Positions 1 to 7,440 of a stretch of 32,413 bases of DNA are shown piece by piece. The translations under genes were made by a program, and so were the position numbers. This DNA is from an uncultured Clostridia bacterium (GTDB lineage Bacteria; Bacillota; Clostridia; Oscillospirales; Ruminococcaceae). How positions within the stretch are numbered: the stretch's first letter is position 1; each line of letters starts with the position of its first letter. The stretch spans positions 1 to 32,413 of the forward strand of contig CANRDI010000020.1 of the NCBI GenBank assembly GCA_947629335.1, in the 5' to 3' direction. Below the pieces are notes generated by a model. It was not told the origin of the DNA, ran no database searches, and worked only from the letters and a program-made list of their open reading frames with translations.

Positions 1-438
1 CAAAAAACTTATGTAACGCGCCTTATGGCGCGGTAGGAGTGCCATTCGGTTTTTCCTCTGCCGCGCAAGCGGCAGCATAAAAGTTTTTAAAAGGGAGGTT
101 TGGAGGGGAAACTTTTTTCAAAAAGTTTCCCCTCCAATGTCACCGCTTTACTTGATAGTTGAGGGGAAAACTTTTTTGAAAAAAAGTTTTCCCCTCAAAC
201 TCCCCTTTCAAAAAACTTATGTAACGCGCCTTATGGCGCGGTAGGAGTGCCATTCGGTTTTTCCTCTGCCGCGCAAGCGGCAGTACAAAAATTTTTAAAA
301 GGGTGGTTTGGAGGGGAAACTTTTTTCAAAAAGTTTCCCCTCCAATGTCGACAGTTAGTGCAATAGTTAAGGGGAAAACTTTTTTGAAAAAAAGTTTTCC
401 CCTCAAACTCCCCTTTCAAAAAACTTATGTAACGCGCC
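1..438. repeat. Tandem palindromic repeat block 1 (208-bp unit, two copies plus a partial third)
   Basis: The sequence at 1 recurs at 209 and again at 417, giving two full 208-bp units and a short third start that ends near 438. Each unit carries palindromes: a GC hairpin (gcgcc/ggcgc), a second GC hairpin (gccgc/gcggc), a hairpin of type GGAGGGGAAAC..GTTTCCCCTCC, and a hairpin of type GAGGGGAAAAC..GTTTTCCCCTC. No convincing gene is present; open frames here are by-products of the repeats. The block lies directly downstream of the hydrogenase stop codon, and its last hairpin could end that transcript. It shares modules with the blocks at 7441-8262 and 20837-21730. Confidence 0.9.
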
Positions 439-447
439 GATTTTATC

Positions 448-1869
448 TCATTTTCCCAACGTCGAAACCGCGCCGAGAATTGTCTTTTCAAGTGCCTCCC
501 TGCCGTATTTATCGACCTCTGCCTTGTTCTTCTCGCCGTGCGTCAAGCAGCCCGCGCCGCCTATACATCCGCCTATACAAGCCATTCCTTCAATAAAGTT
601 CGCGTCAAGCATATTCTTGCTCTTTTTCAAAAGCGCGACCTTACAAGCCTCAATTCCGTCGCAAACGCACGCCTTTAACTCAACATCCAGATTTTGCTCT
701 TTGATGCCCTCTTCAACCGCGTCTGCAAGTCCGCCGCTTCTTGCAAAAATTCTTCCGAAATAAGACGCATTGTCGAGGTATTCTTCATCAAGCGTCGTAA
801 TATCGATATCCCTGCTGTCAAAAAGCGCCTGTAATTCCTCAAACGTCATCGCAACGTCAACATACGGCTTTACCGTGTCTTTTTGCACTTCCATTTTCTT
901 CGCGGTACACGGACCGATAAATACGACCTTTGCCTTTTCATCAGTGCTTTTTATAAACTTCGCAATAGTCGCCATAGGCGAAAGATTATGAGAAATATGC
1001 TGTACCATATCGGGGAAATTCTTGTGGATAAAATCAACAAATGCAGGACAGCAAGAACTTGTGAGATAACCCTTTTCGGCAAGCTCCGCGCTCTCCGCCT
1101 GAGCTACCATATCCGCGCCGAGCGCCGCTTCTACTACCGTATGAAAACCTAACTTTTTAAGTCCGGCGACGACCTGTCCGGGCTTTGCATAGCTGAATTG
1201 ACTGACAATTGCAGGCGCAACAACTCCATACACCCTCGTCCCGTTCTTCTCGCTCTTTTTGAGCATATCTACAACGTTTATTATGTACGATTTGTCCATA
1301 ATTGCTCCGAACGGACACATATAAACACACGCTCCGCAGGAAATGCACTTCGAGTTGTCAATCTTCGCCGCGCGGTTTTCGTCCATTTCGATAGCTTTGA
1401 CCTTGCAGGCGCTCTGACACGGACGCTTTCTGCTTACAATCGCGGTATACGGGCAAACTTTTGCGCAAGCCCCGCACTCTTTACATTTAGACTTATCTAT
1501 CTGTGCTTCGTGGTTCTGGTTAAAGGAGATAGCCCCAAATCTGCATGCGTCCTCACAGCGGTGAGCAAGACAGCCTCTGCATGCATTTGTGACCTCAAAA
1601 CCGCCCACAGGACACTCGTCGCACGCTATGCTTATTACCTCGATAACATTCGGGTTTTCCTTGTCGCCGCCGATTGCAACCTTTACGCGCTCTGCCAAAA
1701 TTGCGCGCTCCTTATATACGCAGCAGCGCATTGTCGGAGTATTTGTCGGCACTATAATTTTCGGGATATCGAGAAGATTATCGTACAGCGTGCCTTTAAA
1801 CGCCTGTCTTGCGACCTCTCTCAATACCTTATATTTTAAGTACTGGACCTTTGTATCAAATTTTCTCAT
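448..1869 (-). CDS. Monomeric [FeFe] hydrogenase, group-B-like
   Basis: 473 residues. It interconverts protons and H2, probably in the cytoplasm, disposing of fermentation electrons. All three H-cluster motifs are visible: TSSCCP with Cys273/Cys274, GPCTAKK with Cys321, and MACIGGC with Cys431/Cys435. An N-terminal Cys-rich stretch is followed by two [4Fe-4S] ferredoxin motifs (CKECGACAKVCP and CISCGACVYMCP), so electrons could enter from ferredoxin. The length and the TSSCCP form of the first motif fit the clostridial monomeric group B enzymes rather than the longer group A HydA; the group assignment is from memory of the family. It is the last gene of a three-gene operon, 9 bp after the [2Fe-2S] protein. 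A repeat block follows immediately. Confidence 0.93.
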   Translation of the reverse strand: MRKFDTKVQYLKYKVLREVARQAFKGTLYDNLLDIPKIIVPTNTPTMRCCVYKERAILAERVKVAIGGDKENPNVIEVISIACDECPVGGFEVTNACRGCLAHRCEDACRFGAISFNQNHEAQIDKSKCKECGACAKVCPYTAIVSRKRPCQSACKVKAIEMDENRAAKIDNSKCISCGACVYMCPFGAIMDKSYIINVVDMLKKSEKNGTRVYGVVAPAIVSQFSYAKPGQVVAGLKKLGFHTVVEAALGADMVAQAESAELAEKGYLTSSCCPAFVDFIHKNFPDMVQHISHNLSPMATIAKFIKSTDEKAKVVFIGPCTAKKMEVQKDTVKPYVDVAMTFEELQALFDSRDIDITTLDEEYLDNASYFGRIFARSGGLADAVEEGIKEQNLDVELKACVCDGIEACKVALLKKSKNMLDANFIEGMACIGGCIGGAGCLTHGEKNKAEVDKYGREALEKTILGAVSTLGK

Positions 1870-1878
1870 AATTTATCC

Positions 1879-2124
1879 TCAATTCATTTTTGATAGAATT
1901 TCAGCATTGAAAAATTCGTCAACATTTTCGGGCATGACCGAGAAAATTTTATCATCGACCATAACTCTTACGCCGTCTTCTCCGCATTTTTTCATACAAA
2001 ATGCGCCGGTCATTTCAGCCTTTTCCGTAAGATTATTGTCTGCAATAAGCTCCTGAAGACGATTTACGACCTTTTTTGAACCTTTAAGGTGACAGGCGCT
2101 TCCTATGCAAATAGTTATCTTCAT
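1879..2124 (-). CDS. Small thioredoxin-like [2Fe-2S] ferredoxin (NuoE/HydC-type)
   Basis: 81 residues from the ATG at 2124, which has a good GGAGGT ribosome site; the frame extends eight residues further upstream, but that start would overlap the previous gene and lacks a ribosome site. Four cysteines fit the thioredoxin-like [2Fe-2S] pattern: C-x4-C in CIGSAC and C-x3-C in FCMKKC. Proteins of this type relate to the NuoE subunit of complex I and to the small subunits of electron-bifurcating hydrogenases. The position directly upstream of the hydrogenase suggests it passes electrons to or from that enzyme (inference). There is no NuoF-like flavoprotein in the window. Confidence 0.85.
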   Translation of the reverse strand: MKITICIGSACHLKGSKKVVNRLQELIADNNLTEKAEMTGAFCMKKCGEDGVRVMVDDKIFSVMPENVDEFFNAEILSKMN

Positions 2125-2137
2125 ATTTACCTCCGTT

Positions 2138-2881
2138 TTATATAACATTAGCCCATTTTAGCAGGAAATCGTGTTCTTCTGTTTTTTCGTGCGAAAGTCT
2201 TGCTGCTGCCATAATAGGCATCCACCTGTGGACATAGCGTTTATCGATATTGCTCTTTTCGCAGAACAACTCCAAATATTTTTCCGCGCTTTCCTCGCCC
2301 CACGACATAAAGAGCGTAAGATAGCTCCACGCCGCGTCGCCCGACGCATTTCCCTGCGAAACCTGAGACCAGTCCACGATATACGGCGTACCGTCTTCTG
2401 TTATTATGATATTTGACGGGCAAAAATCGCCGTGGCAGATCTTGTTGTGTTTCGGCATGCCTTCAAGTCTTGCGTGAAGGTCATAGCGCGTCGTCGCGTC
2501 AACCTCTGACGCGCATATCTCGCGGTGGAGCTTATCTCTGAGCTTTATAAGCAGATTGTTGCTTTTTGAGTGTACCTCGGTCTGAAGATCTACAAGCAGC
2601 TTCAGATGTTCCTCGCGTTTTTCGGGAAATTCTTTCATAAGCGCCGAGAGGGTTTTTCCCTCGATAAACTCCGAAACGATAGACCACTGACCGTTGATTT
2701 CCGTAACATCAAGGATTTTCGGAATTTTAAGTCCCGTTTCCTCAACTCTCGACTGGCTGAGAGCTTCATTCAATACGTCCGACTTTGTAAATTCGCTTCC
2801 AAAGCCTTTTATGCATTTGTTTCCCTCGCGGTAGACTTTTTTAGTCTGACGCTGAGCAATAATATTTCCTGAATTATCCAT
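2138..2881 (-). CDS. APH/choline-kinase-fold phosphotransferase family protein
   Basis: 247 residues. The kinase-like core is recognisable by the Brenner-type catalytic motif HGDFCPSNII and the metal-binding IVDW motif about 20 residues later. The family includes aminoglycoside phosphotransferases, choline/ethanolamine kinases and small-metabolite kinases, and the sequence does not reveal the substrate; calling it antibiotic resistance would be unsafe. The start at 2881 has a G-rich ribosome site (AGGGGG) and a TTGACG-17-TATAAT promoter upstream. It is the first gene of an operon with the [2Fe-2S] ferredoxin and [FeFe] hydrogenase, 13 bp ahead of the former. That pairing is unexplained. Confidence 0.8.
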   Translation of the reverse strand: MDNSGNIIAQRQTKKVYREGNKCIKGFGSEFTKSDVLNEALSQSRVEETGLKIPKILDVTEINGQWSIVSEFIEGKTLSALMKEFPEKREEHLKLLVDLQTEVHSKSNNLLIKLRDKLHREICASEVDATTRYDLHARLEGMPKHNKICHGDFCPSNIIITEDGTPYIVDWSQVSQGNASGDAAWSYLTLFMSWGEESAEKYLELFCEKSNIDKRYVHRWMPIMAAARLSHEKTEEHDFLLKWANVI

Positions 2882-2907
2882 AACTTACCCCCTATCACAC
2901 ACATATA

Positions 2908-2936
2908 ATTATACAAAATTTTTTACGTTTCGTCAA
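2908..2936 (-). promoter_or_regulatory. Promoter of the phosphotransferase-hydrogenase operon
   Basis: On the minus strand TTGACG (2931-2936) and TATAAT (2908-2913) are separated by exactly 17 bp, about 27 bp upstream of the start codon. The -35 and the next bases (ATTGACGAAACG) are identical to those of the promoter at 13299-13327. Confidence 0.8.
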
Positions 2937-3310
2937 TAGTAAAACCGTAATTTTTTTTTAGTAATTTTATCATTGACATTTTAGATGACAGTTTTGTACA
3001 TCCTTAATTAAGGCGGCTGTCTCTGTTTACGGCATAAAAGGAGCAGGAAAGCGGACTATAAGGAAATTTTTGAAATATTTAAGGCAATGCCGAACAAAAA
3101 TATTGTGCAAAGACTTTAGTCGGTATTTATGGGGTATTGCCTTGATATTACATTTTTTCAGCATTAACGTTTTTAAATAATTCGGCAATTTTGCAAAGCG
3201 GCAAATGTCTCCGACAGTCAAGAACGAAATTTTATCAGACTGTATAAAAAACCAAATCTCAGGCTTTATCGACAGCCTGAATTTATTTGTAAATTTTTTT
3301 CTAAAATATG
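2937..3310. other. Non-coding gap upstream of the dut leader
   Basis: No gene with a credible start, ribosome site or family signature is visible on either strand. A hairpin TCAGGCT..AGCCTGA at 3259-3280 is followed by a T-rich run ending about 3300 and could be a plus-strand terminator of an unseen or decayed transcript. AT-rich tracts fill the rest. Confidence 0.5.
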
Positions 3311-3339
3311 TTGCAAATAATTTTCACATATGATATAAT
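3311..3339 (+). promoter_or_regulatory. Promoter of the dut leader
   Basis: TTGCAA (3311-3316), a 17-bp spacer, then a perfect TATAAT (3334-3339). Predicted transcription start is near 3346, leaving a leader of about 220 nt before dut. Confidence 0.75.
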
Positions 3340-3342
3340 AAT

Positions 3343-3545
3343 TGCAGAGCAATTATTATAGATTTTAATGCCTTGCGTATACGTTCGCTCTGTTAGAACT
3401 GTTCTATTATTTAATCTGAAATTACTGTTTCGGTTTGCTGCGGGGGCATTGTCTCCGAATCCGCCTAAAGGCGTATTATCCGCCTGTTGCGGATAATACT
3501 GCAAGCTCATTTGGAATCCTTTACTATTCCGTTAGAGCTTTTTAC
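3343..3545 (+). ncRNA. Candidate structured leader or small RNA upstream of dut
   Basis: The stretch begins at the predicted start of a strong promoter and ends in a terminator-like hairpin. Visible pairings are CAGAGC near the 5' end with GCTCTG some 40 nt later, an 11-bp perfect stem GTATTATCCGC/GCGGATAATAC (3473-3483 with 3489-3499, 5-nt loop), and a final interrupted stem AAGCTC..GGAAT..ATTCC..GAGCTT (3503-3540) followed by TTTTTAC. It matches no riboswitch or 6S RNA consensus that I can recall. It could be a separate small RNA or an attenuating leader for dut. Only the structure is seen; function is unknown. Confidence 0.4.
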
Positions 3546-3565
3546 TTAATTCAAGGAGTTTAATT

Positions 3566-4054
3566 TTGAAACGAATTGCCGAATTTCATAAAGTCAGCTT
3601 AGAACAATTCTTGATCGACTGTACCCGTGAAAACGCTAAAAGCGTCTACGGCGCAATTAAACTTCCAAAGCGCGCTACAAAAGGCTCGGCCGGTTATGAT
3701 TTTTACGCGCCGTATGATATAGAACTTAAACCTGGCGAAACCGCAAAAATACCTACGGGTATCCGCGCGGAGATAGACGAGGGGTGGGTACTGTCCGTTT
3801 ATCCGAGAAGCGGTCTTGGGTTTAAGTTCAGACTACAGCTTGACAACACCGTCGGAATTATCGACAGCGATTATTTTAATTCCGACAACGAAGGTCACAT
3901 AATGATAAAGATCACAAACTGCTCAAACGAGGGAAAAACGCTGTTTATCCCCACAGGGAGCGGATTTGCACAGGGAATTTTTACCGAATACGGCATTACC
4001 CGCTCGGATAATGCCGAAAACGAGCGCAACGGCGGCTTTGGCAGTACGGGATAA
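3566..4054 (+). CDS. dut: dUTP diphosphatase (dUTPase)
   Basis: 162 residues. It hydrolyses dUTP to dUMP and PPi, keeping uracil out of DNA and supplying the dTMP pathway. The five trimeric dUTPase motifs are present in order: AGYDFYA, PRSGLGFK, NTVGIIDSDY (with the catalytic Asp), GFAQGIF, and the C-terminal ERNGGFGSTG arm that closes over the nucleotide. An insertion after motif 3 (YFNSDNEGH) resembles a form I recall from Firmicutes and phages. The start is a TTG codon with AAGGAG at 3553-3558; no ATG is better placed. The rare start plus a long structured leader suggest modest or regulated expression (inference). A strong terminator follows. Confidence 0.95.
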   Translation: MKRIAEFHKVSLEQFLIDCTRENAKSVYGAIKLPKRATKGSAGYDFYAPYDIELKPGETAKIPTGIRAEIDEGWVLSVYPRSGLGFKFRLQLDNTVGIIDSDYFNSDNEGHIMIKITNCSNEGKTLFIPTGSGFAQGIFTEYGITRSDNAENERNGGFGSTG

Positions 4055-4139
4055 AAACCGCCCGAAAGCTCGGAAGGCTGTTTACAAAGCCTAATCTAAA
4101 ACAGCTTACTGATTTTTTTCTTCCTCTATATTCTTATGT

Positions 4140-4186
4140 CAAATCTGCCGGTTTTCACAATGAAAGCCGGCAGATTTGCTTTTATT
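4140..4186 (+). terminator. Rho-independent terminator after dut
   Basis: Perfect 12-bp stem CAAATCTGCCGG (4140-4151) with CCGGCAGATTTG (4167-4178). The helix can extend inward through a G-U pair and TTTC/GAAA, leaving a loop of about 5 nt. CTTTTATT follows. It lies between convergent dut and the histidine kinase; the T-run favours the plus direction. Confidence 0.8.
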
Positions 4187-6770
4187 ACGTTTGTTTTTCG
4201 GTCAGAATGTTTGTCACGACCTCAATCAGCTTTTCAATGTCGATAGGCTTTGCAACGTGAGCGTTCATTCCGCTTTCGATAGCACGCTTTTTATCCTCTT
4301 CAAATGCGTTTGCTGTCATTGCGACAATGGGTATTTCGGCTATTGCGGGATTTTCGAGCGCACGGATTTTCTTTGTCGCAGTATAGCCGTCCATTATCGG
4401 CATCTGTACGTCCATAAGTATCAGCTTATAATAGCCCTCGGACGAGCCTGAGACCATATCGACGGCTTCCTGACCGTTTTCGGCTTTTTCAACCACAAAC
4501 CCGCGCTCTGTCAAAAGTTCTTCGGCAATCTCGCGGTTCAACTCATTATCCTCGACAAGCAGCAGCCTCGTACCCTTTATAAGCTCGTTTTCAGCAGGTT
4601 TTTCTTCAATTTTTTCCGTTTTCCCGTCGCCTGCCGCCGTAGCAAGTATATCCCGAAGCTCGGAGAGGAAGATCGGCTTGCTGCAAAATGCCGTAACGCC
4701 CGCTGCGCGAGCCTCTTCTTCTATATCTGTCCAGTCATACGCCGTTATAATTATTATCGGCGCGGAATCGCCTATGACCGCGCGTATCTCGCGGACAACC
4801 TCAATTCCGTTTAAGTCGGGCAAAAGCCAGTCGATTATATACGCCTTGTATTCATCGCCCAGCTCATATGCCTGTTTTGCATGAAGAACGGCTTCTTTTC
4901 CGTGAAGTACCCAGTCTGGACGCATTCCTATCTGATGAAGCATTTTTGAAACGCTGTCGCAAGTAGAAAAATTGTCGTCGGCAATAAGCGCCCGAAGCCC
5001 ATTAAGCTCGCGGACTGTTTCCGGTTTTTTCGGCTCTGACTGAAGCCTGAATTCAAGGTTTATAACAAACTCTGTTCCTTTTCCCTTTTCGGACTTTACT
5101 TTGATAGTTCCGCCCATTGCGTCGACAATGTTCTTAGTTATCGCCATTCCCAGACCCGTACCTTGGATACCGCTTATAGTTGATGTGTGTTCGCGCTCGA
5201 ACGGCTCGAAAATGTGCTTTACAAATTCCTCGCTCATACCTATTCCCGTATCTTTGACGGTTATTTCATAAGCACCGAATCCGCTCGGAGCATTCGGTTT
5301 TTGACGAATTGTAAGTCCGACCGTTCCGCCCACGGGAGTAAATTTTATAGCATTTGATAGCAAGTTCAGAATGACCTGATTTGTGTGCAGTTTATCACAG
5401 TAGATATTTTCATCGATAACGTCAACCGTATCCATATAGAAGCTGAGCTGTTTTGACTTCATCTGCGTCTGTATAATATTTCGCATATCGCGGAATATAT
5501 CGGAGATAGAACATTCTTTTTCCTCGATATTGAGTTTTCCCGATTCAATGCGGCTCATATCGAGAATGTCGTTTATAAGGCTCAGCATATGGTTGCTGGA
5601 CGAGAGTATTTTCTTTAAGTACTCCTCGGTTTTCTCGCGGTTGTCGAGGTTTGCCTGTACGAGCGTTGTATAGCCGATAATGGCGTTCATCGGCGTTCTT
5701 ATGTCATGCGACATATTTGACAAGAACATACTTTTGGCTTTATCGGCAGCTTCGGCTTTTTTGAGTTTTTCGGTAAGCACCGCCTGCTTGACAGCCTGTT
5801 TTGTATAATCGCGGTAATTTTTAGTGACCCAGAGATAATAAATGACCATTGCCGCAAGAAGAATAATTCCCGCGACAAGCCAGATTTTCTGAACTGCAAA
5901 AACGCTTGCAAAGGCTTCTTTTTCGGGGACTTGTACGGCTATTACCCATTTATTCATTCCCGCGGGAGCATAGTACATATACTGCCAGCCATCCGTCCTC
6001 GGAGTTTTGAAAATGACATACCCGCTTTTAAGGTCGAGCATATCTTTAGTATACTCGTCCCAGGTCTTATCGCCCTTTGTAACTCTCCCATAACCCTCGC
6101 CCGTATAATCCTTAATGCCTAAAAGCCCGCTATGGAATGTATCAAGCACGAAATTTCCCGTTTCCGACTCGACAATATACACGTCCGCAGAAGCGTTATA
6201 GATATTGTCGATATTAAGGTTTGCCTCAAGCGTATCAAGCTCCGTAATTCCATAAAGCATAGCCGCAACTTTTCCGTCGCGCATGATCGGGACAAAATGG
6301 CGCAAAACCGGCTGTTCGCTTGAAATGCTGTAAACACGGTTTGAAACGTGTTCTCCCAAAGCCGACTCTTCCGCAAAAGAAATGTCGTCAAAAAGCTCTG
6401 CGTTTAAGATATGTCCGTCGGTCGTGATGATAGTTTCATCAGGCATAAGTATGCTTATCTGCATCATTTCAAAAAGCGAAGAGTTCGCCGACATTATCGC
6501 CTGTGCCGAATTTGTATCAAAGTTTTCCGCCTTTGAAAGCATCTCGGCGGTCGCGTTTAAAATCTTGCTGTCACGGCTGAATTTAGAGGTCACTTCGCTT
6601 ACAACTGTCGAAACTCCCTCTTCCATTCTGCCTATTGCACGCTTGCGCAAACCGTCTACTATCATTAAATATGCGACAGTAAGGCAGACAATTATGGTAA
6701 CTATCATAAGGCTCGTCGGGAAAAGACTTTTATTTAGCTGTTTGCCTTTTCTCACGATTTTTTTCAGCAT
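4185..6770 (-). CDS. Hybrid sensor histidine kinase (Cache-type sensor, HisKA, HATPase, two receiver domains)
   Basis: 861 residues, inner membrane. Two transmembrane segments (about 20-40 and 300-320) bracket an extracytoplasmic domain of about 260 residues with dCache-like features. The cytoplasmic part has a HisKA box with phospho-accepting His355 (NMSHDIRTPMNA), an HATPase_c domain (N box NLLSNAIKF, then DTGIGM and GTGLGM), and two receiver domains with probable acceptor Asp647 (IIDWLLPDLNG) and Asp787 (LMDVQMPIMDG). No DNA-binding or Hpt domain is attached. The start has GGAGAG upstream and a consensus promoter. The divergent neighbour is a single-domain receiver protein, a likely partner in a phosphorelay. 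The signal sensed is unknown. Confidence 0.93.
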   Translation of the reverse strand: MLKKIVRKGKQLNKSLFPTSLMIVTIIVCLTVAYLMIVDGLRKRAIGRMEEGVSTVVSEVTSKFSRDSKILNATAEMLSKAENFDTNSAQAIMSANSSLFEMMQISILMPDETIITTDGHILNAELFDDISFAEESALGEHVSNRVYSISSEQPVLRHFVPIMRDGKVAAMLYGITELDTLEANLNIDNIYNASADVYIVESETGNFVLDTFHSGLLGIKDYTGEGYGRVTKGDKTWDEYTKDMLDLKSGYVIFKTPRTDGWQYMYYAPAGMNKWVIAVQVPEKEAFASVFAVQKIWLVAGIILLAAMVIYYLWVTKNYRDYTKQAVKQAVLTEKLKKAEAADKAKSMFLSNMSHDIRTPMNAIIGYTTLVQANLDNREKTEEYLKKILSSSNHMLSLINDILDMSRIESGKLNIEEKECSISDIFRDMRNIIQTQMKSKQLSFYMDTVDVIDENIYCDKLHTNQVILNLLSNAIKFTPVGGTVGLTIRQKPNAPSGFGAYEITVKDTGIGMSEEFVKHIFEPFEREHTSTISGIQGTGLGMAITKNIVDAMGGTIKVKSEKGKGTEFVINLEFRLQSEPKKPETVRELNGLRALIADDNFSTCDSVSKMLHQIGMRPDWVLHGKEAVLHAKQAYELGDEYKAYIIDWLLPDLNGIEVVREIRAVIGDSAPIIIITAYDWTDIEEEARAAGVTAFCSKPIFLSELRDILATAAGDGKTEKIEEKPAENELIKGTRLLLVEDNELNREIAEELLTERGFVVEKAENGQEAVDMVSGSSEGYYKLILMDVQMPIMDGYTATKKIRALENPAIAEIPIVAMTANAFEEDKKRAIESGMNAHVAKPIDIEKLIEVVTNILTEKQT

Positions 6771-6839
6771 AACATCTCTCCGTTCATTTTAAGGAAAATT
6801 TTACCGATCAATTAAGTTATTTAAGCATTATCATATTTA

Positions 6840-6868
6840 ATTATATCATCACCGTCAGTTTTTGTCAA
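6840..6868 (-). promoter_or_regulatory. Promoter of the hybrid histidine kinase
   Basis: On the minus strand a fully consensus TTGACA (6863-6868), 17-bp spacer and TATAAT (6840-6845). Confidence 0.85.
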
Positions 6869-6904
6869 GTAGCAAAGCGCCCTTGATATATCACAAGGTT
6901 TACG

Positions 6905-6922
6905 AATTTTTTATAAAAAATT
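6905..6922. promoter_or_regulatory. 18-bp perfect palindrome between the divergent signalling promoters
   Basis: The sequence AATTTTTTATAAAAAATT is exactly self-complementary and lies 12 bp upstream of the -35 of the receiver gene and about 37 bp upstream of the kinase -35. It could bind a dimeric regulator or be a bend-promoting A/T tract. A weaker inverted repeat CCTTG-N8-CAAGG sits beside it at 6881-6898. Confidence 0.4.
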
Positions 6923-6933
6923 TCACTAAGATA

Positions 6934-6962
6934 TTGAAATTTTCATTAAAATATGCTATACT
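6934..6962 (+). promoter_or_regulatory. Promoter of the stand-alone response regulator
   Basis: TTGAAA (6934-6939), 17-bp spacer, TATACT (6957-6962), about 50 bp upstream of the start codon. Confidence 0.75.
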
Positions 6963-7011
6963 AAATGCAAGTAAGTAATTTTCAGACTGTGAAAGGTGGT
7001 TTACAGGAATT

Positions 7012-7410
7012 ATGATTACAATAGACAAAAAGAGGATAATGGTTGTAGACGACGAGCCGATGACATTAAAAATGTGTGAATATATATTACAGAACGAGGG
7101 ATTTTTAGTAAGCACTGCGAACAGCGGGAGGGAATGTCTTGACTATCTCCGCGGGGAATACACTCCGAAGATAGACCTTATACTGCTTGATATTGAGATG
7201 CCGGTATTGAATGGTTATACTACGCTTTCGACCATACGGCAGATTGACGGCATAAAGGATATACCTGTTATATTTCTTACGGCGACTGCGACGCAGCAGA
7301 CGGTTCAAGCGGCAATAAAACTTGGCGTTAAAGACTACATAAAGAAGCCGTTTGATCCGTTGGAGCTTATAGCTAAGATTAAAAATGCACTTGAAACGAC
7401 CGACTTGTAA
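7012..7410 (+). CDS. Single-domain response regulator (CheY-like receiver)
   Basis: 132 residues, a complete receiver fold and little else. The acidic pair is in VVDDEP, the phospho-acceptor Asp in LILLDIEMPVLNG (about residue 63), the conserved Thr in FLTATA, and the Lys in YIKKPFDP. No output domain is present, so it probably works through protein contact or as a phosphorelay intermediate. A GGTGG ribosome site lies about 14 bp upstream of the chosen ATG, somewhat far; a later in-frame ATG would cut into the first beta strand. It is divergent from the hybrid kinase, its probable partner. Confidence 0.9.
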   Translation: MITIDKKRIMVVDDEPMTLKMCEYILQNEGFLVSTANSGRECLDYLRGEYTPKIDLILLDIEMPVLNGYTTLSTIRQIDGIKDIPVIFLTATATQQTVQAAIKLGVKDYIKKPFDPLELIAKIKNALETTDL

Positions 7411-7435
7411 TTTTGCAAGTCGGTTTTAATTTTTT
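7399..7435 (+). terminator. Rho-independent terminator after the response regulator
   Basis: Stem ACCGACTTG (7399-7407) with CAAGTCGGT (7416-7424), 8-nt loop, then TTTAATTTTTT. The 5' arm overlaps the last codons of the gene. Confidence 0.85.
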
Positions 7436-7440
7436 AGAGG

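Noticed and set aside
1-438. CRISPR array
   Set aside because: The repeats are 208 bp tandem units without short direct repeats and unique spacers, and no cas gene is near.
231-596. Open frames on both strands across repeat block 1
   Set aside because: They are made of the same palindromic modules in every copy, encode Lys/Phe/Ser/Pro-rich strings such as FFQKSFPL on both strands, and have no ribosome site or family signature.
1198-1839. 213-residue plus-strand frame opposite the hydrogenase gene
   Set aside because: It is the antisense shadow of a gene whose H-cluster and ferredoxin motifs are unmistakable.
3006-3110. Plus-strand string GIKGAGKRTIRKF, resembling a degenerate P-loop
   Set aside because: Only about 35 codons, no start or ribosome site, and stops soon after; it may be a gene remnant but cannot be supported.
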